Source: Isochrysis galbana
Taxonomy: Eukaryota > Haptophyta > Isochrysidales > Isochrysidaceae
Direction of reading: 5' to 3'
Assembly (NCBI GenBank): GCA_018136815.1
Contig: CM030940.1
Span: 1,483,813-1,547,812, forward strand
DNA length: 64,000 bases
Part shown: positions 38,580 through 47,226 of the stretch, in pieces
How positions within the stretch are numbered: position 1 is the stretch's first letter
Layout of the letters: every line of letters starts with the position of its first letter
Notes under the pieces: model-generated
Seen by the model: the letters and a program-made list of their open reading frames with translations, nothing else
What the model was told of the DNA's origin: nothing
The model's database searches: none
Program-made: the position numbers and the translations under genes

Positions 38580-40085
38580 CGGCCCAAAGTTGAGCAGGCG
38601 GAGCGCCAAGTGATAGAATTCCCAGCTGACTCTATCGAATGCCTTTTCCCAGTCGAGTGCTAGGAGGAGACCCGGCTCCCCCGTTTCATCAAGGTACGCC
38701 CTCGTTAATTGCAAGAGGTGGGTGGCTTCGCTTATTAGTCTCCTAGGCACGAATCCTAGCTGGTTTTCTGAGATAATGTTACCTATTACTTTGCTAAGTC
38801 TGTTCGTTAGTATTTTCGCCAGGATTTTATAGTCACTTTGCAATAGTGTTATAGGCCTATAGTTTCTGGGGTCGCGCGCATCGCCCGTTTTATATAGGAG
38901 TATTATGTCTCCCTCTCTCATGGTGTACGGGATGAGGCCCGTTTCGAACGTTTGGTTGTATAGGTCTGTCAGGATCGGTGCTACTAGCTTCTCGTGTGCT
39001 TTATATACTTCCGCCGGTATCCCGTCTGGGCCCGCGCTTTTGCCGGGGCCTATGCTCCGGATGGCCTGTAGGGTCTCTTCCACCGTGATGCGCCCTTCCA
39101 GTCGGCGCTTGTCCAGCTCAGCGAGGGGCCGGTCGGATAGTGCGGTTTCGATTTCGAGTTCGGGTTCCCTCCTCGACTCTTTGGGGGAGTACAGCCAGGA
39201 GTAGTACTTTCTGAATTCTCTTCGAATGCCGTCATCGGACGTTGTCGTGTCGTGGTCAGCGTGTCTGGGGCTGTCCCAGTCCCTGGTTCTATATATTTCT
39301 TTGATGTTCCCGCTCCATTTTTGTTGTTTTAGTTTTCTGAAGAATTCCTTGGAGTGGAGGTCTTCTTGACGGAGCTTGTCGTGCCAGGGAAGGTGCTTCA
39401 GGGGCGTCTTGCCGCGCTCGTCTGCTAGTTGTCGGTTGGCTTCCGCGATCTCTCGAGTAAGGTTCGCGTCCGGTCCTTTCTTGATGAGCTTAACGTTGAG
39501 GGTCACAATCGTTCTTTCCAGGGTCGATTGGATGGTGGGCGTTCTTCGTGCGCGTGTTTCTTCTCTCAGGAAGGTGGCGACGAGCGTTTTCGCGTTGGCC
39601 CATTCCTCGGCTAGGTCACCGCCTCCAAGCGCGTTTTCTTGTGCTCTGCGAAAGAGGATTTCGACTACCCTCATGGCGCCCTCGCCGTGGATGATTTTGG
39701 CGTCTATGGGTAGGTCGTATTTGCGGTTTGGGTTGTAGCACGGCGTCTCAAACGCAGCTAGCAGCGGAAGGTGGTCGGAGGCCGCCCTCCCCGTGAATAG
39801 GTCCGGGCTTGGGCCCATCTTGTGCCATTGGAATTTGTCGGTGTCTCGGCTATGGTATATCCGGTCTATCCTCGTATGGATGGTGTGCGCCAGGCGGGTG
39901 TAACCCGTTTTCGGTCCTAGTTTCATGGTCCGATGCGCGTCTTGCAATCCGGAATTTTTCATTAGGGTTCTCCACCTGTCGCCATGTATGTTGGCATACG
40001 GCGTCGGTCCCGTACCTGCCGTGTCGGACGTTGCATTCTCTACACAGTTGAAGTCACCCCCATCAGCGTCGGGGTAGTGGCGCAC
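38580..40085 (-). pseudogene. LINE ORF2: endonuclease C-terminal part and truncated reverse transcriptase
   Basis: The frame continues the endonuclease with GGDFNCVENATSDTAGTG, then RIDRIYHSRD and SDHLPLLAAF (the catalytic SDH block). The RT follows with GPGKSAGPDGIPAEVY, LLYKTGDARDPRNYRPITLL, DYKILAKILTNRLS, ISENQLGFVPRR and LLLALDWEKAFDRVSWEF (first catalytic Asp). It ends at about 38580 before the YxDD motif; the open frame that runs on to 38250 reads through the tail and into the neighbouring retroelement. Without the second RT motif it cannot polymerise. Confidence 0.85.
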
Positions 40086-41824
40086 TGCGTTATGAGTTGT
40101 TCCTGGCGAAGTTTTTCTATTTGGGCGCCTCTCGGCCCCGGGCTAGCGCTTAGGTATATTGAGATTATGCGATATAGTTTTTCGTCTAGTTCTATGTCCA
40201 CCTTTATGCATCTCCCTTTTATGATTTCCACTACCGAGTCTACTCTAGGGATCACCCTGGCGCACGCGTCGCGAATCGCAATCGCGACTCCGCTTGCCGG
40301 GTCCGCTAGCTCTCCCGGCGAGACAAACCAATGCCAGCCTAGGAGGGTCGCCGTTCTGTGTGAGCGGTGATGCGAGCCGTCTTCGTACGCGTGCAGCTCT
40401 TGGAGGAGGAGTATGTCTACTCCCGCCTTACGCGCTTGAGATAGCACCGCGGCTAGTTTGCCGCCTTTGGTGCCGTTGATGTTGTATGTCGCGACCCGGA
40501 TCGGTCCTTCACCTGGGTACCCGAGGGTGGAGTCAAAGGTGAGCCTAGGGTGCGGTGGGTGGGCCGCGTCGCGGTCTATCGCATGCAGCCTTGCTAATAG
40601 GGCCGCCGCGCACTCTGGATGGAGGAAGAGGCACGACGGGCCGTTCAGACAGACCCCCGCGATCTTTTTGTGGGGGTGGAGGTGGCAGCGGATCGTGCAT
40701 TTGTTGTCGATCCATGCACCTGGAATTTCGTGCGAGAGGTTGCAGCGGACTCCGCGTTTGTTGCGAAGGCAGAGGCCTTGCTTGAAGCGTGCGCACGGCT
40801 TGGGTGGGTCTTTGCCCAGTGCCTCGCGAGCCGACTTGGGGCGGGGGGTGGTCTTCCAGCCCTCCCTGCGCTCTTTGCGTTTTGCCGCCTCTGCATCGCA
40901 TCCGCAGAGGCGGTGCATGGGGGTTAAGCCATGGGCTACTTCTGGGCGCCAGCCCTTGCATCCTTTGGTGCTGCCGTGTATCATTAGCTTGTGGCCCGAT
41001 TGCAGCGCTTGGGGCATCTGCAACGGTTTGCACGCGCGGATCGCGTAGTTGACCGGCACCGCTTTGTTGTCGATGATTAGGATCAGCTTGCGCGGAAAGT
41101 TGCCCGCTAGGAAGTTACCTTGGACCGCTGAAATGTAGATGTGCCAGCGCGTGGAGTGAGCTACCTTGGAAAAGAAGGTGCCGGACTCGCCTTCGAGCTT
41201 CATGCGTTCACGATTCCCCTTAAGGAAGGTGAAGCCTTCTTTCTCGATGGCCTTGACGATTACGCTCAGCGTGATGACGGAGGCTTGTGCTAGCCCCTCT
41301 GCTTCGATTACGACGTGGGCCGCCACGTCTTGGAGTGCCTCATACAGCGCTTTGCGCGACGAGGAGCCTTTCGTGTTGAGTTTGTTTTCGATAGATTCGA
41401 ACTTGATTTTCACCTTGACTTCGACGTTGTGGACCTTGATCGTGGTGTGCTCGCCGTAACGAGTTTGGAATTGCATCATGCAGTCTTCGTTCACCCCGAT
41501 GTGCCATGGGCCCTTCGAGGATCGGGCCCAGAAGTCGGGCTCGGGGTCCACACCCTCGAGTTCGAGTAGAAGCTCGACAATGGCGGCGTAGACCGTCGTG
41601 TCGAGTAAGGTGAGGTCGCCCTCTTGATGGAACGACATGTCGTACGTGGCATCTGTGTTCACATTGGTGTCCTCATCTTCTGAGTCTGGCTCCTGAGGTG
41701 CAGGAAGGGGCAGGTTGATGGTGAGTGTCACGGGGCCAAGAGGTTGGGAGAGAGGGTGTTGTGTTGCTTTTGGGGCAGGGTTTGCCTTCGGCTCCCTGTT
41801 GGCCAGTCTTCCCTGCTTCTCCAA
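40040..41824 (-). pseudogene. LINE ORF2 N-terminal part: zinc-knuckle region and AP endonuclease
   Basis: 594 residues. Acidic N terminus, a Cys/His cluster around 360-430 (CARFKQGLC, CNLSH, CTIRCHLHPH, CLNGPSCLFLH), then the AP-endonuclease start IRVATYNINGTKGGKLAAVL and LLLQELHAYEDGSH. The frame runs out after ISIYLSASPGPRGAQIEKLR; the next conserved block (GGDFNCV) is in the frame of the ORF starting at 40085, so one single-base shift separates them. It may be a true lesion or a sequence error. Confidence 0.8.
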
Positions 41825-42219
41825 GGGGGTGTGCTGTACGTTTTGTCATTGGATGTTGTCATGTTGTTGTGCCCATAGGGGCCACCCGGCCTCGAGTCGC
41901 GCTGCCGTGGCAGCGCGACCGTCACCGGGGTGGGAGGGGCCTCTGCCATAAGGCATGCCCATGGAGGATGTGGCAGTGTGATCGTGGTGGTTGGGTGGTG
42001 GAGACTGCAGCCTGCCTGCCCCCATGGGGGTGGCCAGCATGGCTGCCTTGTTGGGTGTGGCCGAGGCCACGGGCCGCGGGGTGCGACCGGGGTCGCACAC
42101 ACCTGCTCGGCCTCTGGCGGCGGACGCGGCCGCTTCGACTGCGACAGGTCCATGGGGGCTGGGGGGCCGCCCTCGGCGGGGGGCCCGAAGGAGAGGAGAG
42201 GCTCGCTGGCGCGCTCCAT
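41728..42219 (-). CDS. LINE ORF1-like, Pro/Gln/Arg-rich
   Basis: A 164-residue frame that begins MERASEPLLSFGPPAEGGPP directly behind the 5' hairpin and ends overlapping the start of ORF2 in another frame. It is Pro-, Thr- and His-rich with no known domain. Position argues for an ORF1 product or a 5' extension of ORF2 through a frameshift. Confidence 0.45.
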   Translation of the reverse strand: MERASEPLLSFGPPAEGGPPAPMDLSQSKRPRPPPEAEQVCATPVAPRGPWPRPHPTRQPCWPPPWGQAGCSLHHPTTTITLPHPPWACLMAEAPPTPVTVALPRQRDSRPGGPYGHNNMTTSNDKTYSTPPWRSREDWPTGSRRQTLPQKQHNTLSPNLLAP

Positions 42220-42242
42220 CGCGTCTAACTATAAAGTTAGTT

Positions 42243-42480
42243 GCTGACAGACGGACAGAGCCCGACGGACTGATGACACGGCACCACACTCACATCAACA
42301 CTCTCCACACTGACATATCCTCAACACGGCACGCACAGAAACTTGCTGACAAACCGAACAAGGGGGAGAATGCCGACAAGAGAGCGGCACGGGGCGACAG
42401 ACGATAGGGGGAGAGCTGCGCCGCAAGGCGGGTTGGGAGGGCACGAGAGGAGAGAGGAGGGAGAGGGCTAGATAGAGCGA
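42243..42480 (-). mobile_element. chromovirus leader, part right of the LINE
   Basis: It begins with the second copy of the 16-bp duplication and continues with ACACTCTCCACACTGACATA, GAATGCCGACAAGAGAGCG and related blocks that match 6725-6880. This is the interrupted upstream part of the element at 38140-38480. Confidence 0.65.
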
Positions 42481-42525
42481 TGTAAGCGTGTTTCTATGGC
42501 TGCGCATGCAATAAATCATTAGCAA

Positions 42526-43393
42526 CTAAGTTTATACTTAGTTCGCCCATGGGGGGGCACGAGCCCCCCTCTCTCTCCACTCCTCCCCTGCCATGGGGGA
42601 GGAACCACCCACTCTCCTGGCACGCCTGATGGCTTGCCAGGAGCACACTGCCATGCTGACCCATTCCTCTCCCCACAGGCACGCCTGACTCGCCCGCCCT
42701 GGCCTGTCGTGGCCAGCCCATCCCTCTGACCAGCCCCTCCTCCCCCTGGGCCCCCCTGTTCAGGACCCCCCAGCCAGCTCCAGTCGACCCGCAGGGGCTC
42801 GGAGCGCCAGCGAGGGAGAGGCAGGAGGGGCCAGGGCCATGCCCCAGCCTCACCTGCCCCCTGAGCTGCGCTCCCAGGCCCCTGCTGGCCACCTGGGGAC
42901 CTGAAGAGGGGCCGCAGGCGCGCGCCATGGGCCCCGCCGCAGGGAAGAGAGGAGGAAAAGGGAAGAGGGAGGGGAGGGGGGAGCGGCAGCTCCCCCCTCC
43001 GGCAGAAACGTGTCTTCTCGCCCCGTTTGGGTAAGAGAAGACGGGGGCGCCAGAGCCAGGAGGGAAGGGCCGCGGCTCGCCGCGGCCACTCGCTCTAGCG
43101 AGGGAGATTAGCGCTTCTGGGCTCCTATCTCACGAGTGCCCCCCCCCCCCCCCGCGTTGCTTTTACCCGAAAGGGGTTTTCCCCCAGCGTGGACTCGAGG
43201 AGAGGACGCGCTGGGGTGCGCGGGGCCGGTGCATGCACTGGGGGGAGGACAAATATCGAGGGGAGGGGGCAGTGCCCCCACCCCCCGGTATCACTCGGAC
43301 ACCTGGCCCGTCAGGCATGGCGGGATTCCGGGACTGAGACGTTATGTCCAATTAGCTAGTGGGGTTGGCTAGGATATAACATTGATTATTATT
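42526..43393 (+). mobile_element. short non-autonomous retroelement (copy B)
   Basis: An 868-bp insertion bounded by the 20-bp direct repeat ATGCAATAAATCATTAGCAA at 42506-42525 and 43394-43413. It starts with the hairpin (ACTAAGT-TTAT-ACTTAGT) and CCATGG module shared with 30919 and 55788, then CT-rich and GC-rich sequence without long protein-like frames. It ends GATTATTATT. The long duplication and shared 5' module point to target-primed insertion by a LINE enzyme. Confidence 0.8.
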
Positions 43394-43786
43394 ATGCAAT
43401 AAATCATTAGCAAAAGGTTTTTCCCCCATGAGCGCACCGACCACCCGCACCACACAGTACGATGAACATGTGAACATGGCGGGATAGGGCGTAGGATTGT
43501 GGTCGCGTTACAGCACATTACACATGCGCATGCACCATCCACACGGTGGTGGCGGGATGCGGTCGCGCCACACGATACACACCTGGGCGAGATGTTTTGC
43601 CACCAAAGCCATGCAAGTCCGCACAGAGACGGCAGCGGAAGGAAAGGGGAGGGGGCTAAGGGAAGACGAGGTGCGCACAGCCCAACCATTGCTCAACTGC
43701 CTCAGATCAGCACGGCGCCGCTGGCGGCTTCCCACACAGTTCAGAGGGCCGCGCCTGCGCGCACTAGGGGACGCGTCCCTGCCACG

Positions 43787-44995
43787 TCAACGCTGCAGCG
43801 TGCCGGCAGCGACTTGCCTCCAAAAGTTGCGGTGGGCTTGGGCGCGCTGAGCCTTAACGGCTTGCAAGATTTTGGGCCGCGCCTCCCAATTCTTTTTGCA
43901 AGAGAGATCGATCCCCTCTAACTCCCATGGCTCCAGCTTTCCCTTCCACTGGTTCTCGACCTCGTCCACGTTGCGCGCCCCCGTGCCCCACCGGTCGTAG
44001 CCTCGCTGGCCGGACTGTGCGCCGCCATGGCTGCTGGCGGAGAAGCGCGAGTCAACAAAGTCGAGCACTATTTGGGGCACCGGCCGCTTAAGATGCCGGT
44101 CGTATATGCCGCGAATGACGGCCTGGGGCGAGCGCACAAACTCGGTGAAATTGAGCAGCTCGTAATGGCCCGGGTGAAGCATGCCCGTCTGCTTGTCTTT
44201 GGAGGTGGCTGTGCAGAGGGAGGCAGCCCATTGCTTGGCGCCCTGTACACCCATCGTCGCGTTGGGCACCCAGAAGGCCACCTCGCGTCCATGCATTCCA
44301 GCGGCGTCACCGCCACGTGTCGGCCCCCCAACGTGTTTGCGCGAGGCGTAGACAGCCCTCGGATCGCGGACCAAGTGGAGCACAATGGGCTTTGGTAGGC
44401 CGAGCGATGCGGACACGTTGTAGAGCGCATCGAGCCTGCCGTTGAGCCTAACCGTTTTGATCGCGCGCTGCGGCTTCGCGAGGCACTCGCGCCGGTCGGC
44501 GAGCGCCTTGTCAACAGCGTTCTGCGCCAGGTTAGGCCGAGCGTAGCTGCTGTGCCACGCCGCGCCCTTGTCGGTCGCGAGCCACTGCCCTCGCTGGCCG
44601 TACAGGTCAAGCTCCTGGTACCATAAGGCCTGGAGCGGCATCGTGTCGCAAGCGAGGAGTGCAGCGAGGAGCATAGCGTCCCTATGAGGGCAGCGCGGCT
44701 CAAGTGACGGGCTCGCCTGCCACGGGTCCCGGCACCGGCCCCCTTCAAGGTGTATGATCTGCCACGGAAGCTCACGGACTGCCTTGAGTGGCTCGTATAC
44801 CGTCCAAAGCAGCGGGTCTCGCGAGAGGATCTCGAGGAGGAGAGTGGAGCCCGAGCGGCCGTGCGAGTGGATTACAATGGGAGGATACATAGTGCTCGCA
44901 CCGTGCTCCGCCAGAGCACGCCGCTCCATAGGAGAGGAGGACGACGGGAAGGAGGAGGAGGAGGAGAGGAGCGGCGCGTGGGCCACACCCGCCAT
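43787..44995 (-). CDS. carbohydrate sulfotransferase
   Basis: A 402-residue intronless frame, possibly starting at the internal MERRALAEHG. The 5'-phosphosulfate-binding loop HSHGRSGSTLLLEIL is at residues 43-57 and the 3'-phosphate-binding block LHLVRDPRAVYASRK at about 206-220; both are hallmarks of PAPS-dependent sulfotransferases. The RSGST variant with VRDPRAV is as in Golgi Gal/GalNAc/GlcNAc 6-O-sulfotransferases (CHST1/3-like). No clear membrane anchor is seen at the N terminus, only a Ser-rich stretch, so localisation is uncertain. Likely role: sulfation of cell-surface or extracellular polysaccharide. The C terminus is basic and helical. Acceptor cannot be told. Confidence 0.82.
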   Translation of the reverse strand: MAGVAHAPLLSSSSSFPSSSSPMERRALAEHGASTMYPPIVIHSHGRSGSTLLLEILSRDPLLWTVYEPLKAVRELPWQIIHLEGGRCRDPWQASPSLEPRCPHRDAMLLAALLACDTMPLQALWYQELDLYGQRGQWLATDKGAAWHSSYARPNLAQNAVDKALADRRECLAKPQRAIKTVRLNGRLDALYNVSASLGLPKPIVLHLVRDPRAVYASRKHVGGPTRGGDAAGMHGREVAFWVPNATMGVQGAKQWAASLCTATSKDKQTGMLHPGHYELLNFTEFVRSPQAVIRGIYDRHLKRPVPQIVLDFVDSRFSASSHGGAQSGQRGYDRWGTGARNVDEVENQWKGKLEPWELEGIDLSCKKNWEARPKILQAVKAQRAQAHRNFWRQVAAGTLQR

Positions 44996-44999
44996 CGCG

Positions 45000-45610
45000 T
45001 GACCTTCACACTTCCCTATGAGAAGCCCCTTTGAGGCAGGGAGAGACCCAGATTTGGCCTCTCGTCTCCTTGCTTCTTTCTACTTACTACTTCAAGTCTT
45101 TCTTCCTTTTCATCGAGAGCGAGAGGCTGCCGCTTCGTGCGCGTGCCCGCTTCATGGGCATACCCCTGTTCCCCCCCAGCGCCCCATGGCCCCGAGGAAG
45201 CGTGCAACCAAGTTCAAACCCGCCCGTGGGCACTACACCGTCCAGGCCTGCAGGCCTGCGGCCTGCCCACTGCTCACTGTCACTGTTTCCGAGTCCACAT
45301 AGCGAGATGATCCAGTCTCCAGTCTTGAATGAAAGGGTGACCAGGTGTCAGGTGTGGTGGGGCATGCGGCAGGCGCACGCGCCGCAGGAGAGAGCGAAGA
45401 GAGAGCGGAGAGTGGGAAAGCGGAACCCGTCGGTCCCCGTACCGGGGATTCAACGATATAGCCGCGCCCTGTTTGCGTTAGCATTAGCAAACGCAAACGC
45501 GGGCGGAGGGCGGAGTGACGGAGTGGAGAAGGTCAAAAGGTGATAAATGCGGCAACCTGAGGTCCAGATTTTTTCACTGCCAACCAACCCCCCCATGTTC
45601 CATGTTGTAA
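45000..45610. other. intergenic, no gene recognised
   Basis: Upstream of the sulfotransferase. A perfect dyad around GTTTGCGTTAGC/GCTAATGC...GCAAACGC lies at about 45471-45500. Confidence 0.4.
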
Positions 45611-45623
45611 TAAAACTATTAAT

Positions 45624-46078
45624 TAGGGCCAGGCGGAAATATTCCGAAAAACTTGCCCAAATATTCCGCGAAGATATCCCATTCATATCCTAGGAGGCCA
45701 CCCAAATATCCCAAAAATATGCCGACCTGGTGAGTTTTGTTTTGGCTCGAGCACTTGAGCACGCGTGAAATAGGCCGAAGCTGCGCATATGTGCCAAGCA
45801 AGCTAGTGGAGCACTGGGGAGGGCAGGGCTGGGCAAGGCGGAGCCATACCTCTAGCAGGCATCGCTCGCGCGCGGGGGGGGAGGGGACGGCACGCGCTCT
45901 CAGCAGTAAGGGTTTCTTGTTGTACATGGGGGTTTTGTTTTTACACTCCCTCCAGGAGCAGCCCAAATATCCTACTCATATCCTGAAATATCCTAAAATA
46001 TCCCGCGAGCCGATAGCCGATAGCCGATAGCCGCCCAAATATCCCGGGAAATATTCGGAATATTTCCGCCTGGCCCTA
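45624..46078. mobile_element. MITE with long inverted repeats (hAT-like ends)
   Basis: The ends are TAGGGCCAGGCGGAAATATT (45624) and its reverse complement ending at 46078. The inverted match continues for about 26 bases. Inside, CCCAAATAT-type repeats (CCCAAATATTCC, CCCAAATATCCC) cluster near both ends, plus GATAGCC repeats near 46015. The direct repeat AAAACTAT lies at 45612-45619 and 46079-46086, with four extra bases (TAAT) on the left before the terminus. The 455-bp element has no coding capacity. The TAGGGCC start suggests hAT-type mobilisation. Confidence 0.75.
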
Positions 46079-46499
46079 AAAACTATAGAAGTATATAGAA
46101 GCTAGAAGCACCCAATCTTTGGAGTTTGGAGGGTAGACTGGGGACTCGCCGTCCCTCATTTGAGGGACTCCTCCTTGGTCCTTGGCAAGCTCAGCGAGGT
46201 GCGAGGTGCAAAACCCCCCCTCTCCCTCTCTCTCTCCGTTCTCTTCCATCTCTGTCCCTGCGGCGCGGCGCCATGCGGCGCGCCACGGCCTGCTCTCAAA
46301 GGTCCTTTGGGGGCTCCCAGAGGGCCAGCCAGGGCAGCTCAAGGGGCAGTGGAGGCTAGGGCTCAGCCCTTGGCCCCTGCCCCCCCCCTGCCTCTCCCAC
46401 GCTTGCCTCGCTGGCCATGGGAGCCGCCCGAAGTCCTCTGTCTACCTGGCGAGCAGGGATGGGGGGGGGAGTCAGCTCGAGGGCAGGCCCAGTCCGGGC

Positions 46500-46714
46500 G
46501 TGGGAGTGCGAATCGCGGCCCGCGCCCACTGTGGGTCGGGCTGGGCCAGAGTGATGATTATTTATGAGTGCCGCAGCCCGCAGCCTGCAGCCCTTGCCAC
46601 AGGGCAGGGGCGGGGGTTGATCGTACGAGGGCTCACCCCGGGGGGGGTCCGCGATGGAGAGATGGAGAGAGGGGGGCGCGAGGCCACCATTGACCCCCAC
46701 TTATAAAAAGTAGG
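46500..46714 (-). repeat. retroelement 5' module, hairpin plus ATGG (minus copy)
   Basis: On the minus strand: CCTACTT, TTTAT loop, AAGTGGG, then GGTCAATGG and G/C-rich sequence matching 5205-5355 over about 200 bp, including CACTCTGGCCCAG and GTGGGCGCGGGCCG. No open frame follows. Confidence 0.6.
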
Positions 46715-46898
46715 TTGAGAGTTCCGCGGCTTAGATTTGTTGTGGATTAGAATTAGGTTCCCGGACTACGATGTGCGTTGCTGATGAGTTTTCCTTTTGT
46801 CTTGTGGCAGTTATGAGTCTGAGGTTTTCGGGGGGGGGGCGGAGTGCGGTTTGGTCCTAGGCGAGTTTCTCGGCGAGATCGAGCGCGTTCGTTACGGC

Positions 46899-46965
46899 TA
46901 TGGCTATGTATGGCTATGGCTATGGCTATGGCTACGGCGATGGTGATGGCGATGGGGGATGGGGA
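46899..46965 (+). repeat. GGCTAT/GGCGAT microsatellite
   Basis: Short tandem hexamers, GGCTAT then GGCGAT and GGTGAT variants, about 270 bp upstream of the PRP40 gene. Confidence 0.85.
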
Positions 46966-47021
46966 TGGGGGGGTGTTAGTGTTGGAGTTTTCTGGTAGGT
47001 GCTTGCTTAACCCTTGTGCTG

Positions 47022-47115
47022 AGGGACCTATGCCCTTGACGGCAACGGAGCCCCTACCTCGCGATGGGGGTATGCGTGGTTGGTGCATGGCTCGTCCGAT
47101 GTATGTGGCTAGGGC
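47022..47115 (+). repeat. dispersed ~100-bp repeat, copy 2
   Basis: It matches 23083-23175 (GACGGCAACGGAGCCCCTAC, GCATGGCTCGTCCGATGTAT). Here it lies immediately upstream of the PRP40 start codon and could be in its promoter or 5' leader. Confidence 0.6.
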
Positions 47116-47226
47116 TAGGTGTGATAGCTAAAAAGACGCTCTACAAGACTACAATTCTCGAAGGGTAGCCAGCGTTTTACAATACTACACCGATCCTCGC
47201 GGCCGCCGTCGCGCGCGGCGGTCTCC

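Larger units (their letters stand above)
38481..42242 (-). mobile_element. non-LTR retrotransposon (LINE), internally deleted and frameshifted
   Basis: About 3.76 kb, flanked by the exact 16-bp duplication GCTGACAGACGGACAG (38465-38480 and 42243-42258). On the minus strand: 5' hairpin CTAACT-TTAT-AGTTAG (42240-42225); ORF1 from the ATG eight bases later; ORF2 with CCHC/CCCH-like fingers, endonuclease and reverse transcriptase; then a tail ending GCGAGAATATTAAGAAG plus T9. RT homology stops before the YxDD box and joins directly to the tail, so the interior 3' part is deleted. ORF2 is also frameshifted within the endonuclease. The same tail type occurs at 51597, 56520 and 63690. Confidence 0.85.

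Noticed and set aside
40040-40085. Programmed frameshift in LINE ORF2
   Set aside because: The shift falls inside the endonuclease fold before GGDFNCV and no slippery heptamer or downstream structure is evident; a lesion or sequence error is simpler.
41725-42247. Plus-strand frames opposite the LINE ORF1 region
   Set aside because: Antisense of a Pro/Arg-rich coding stretch; no independent support.
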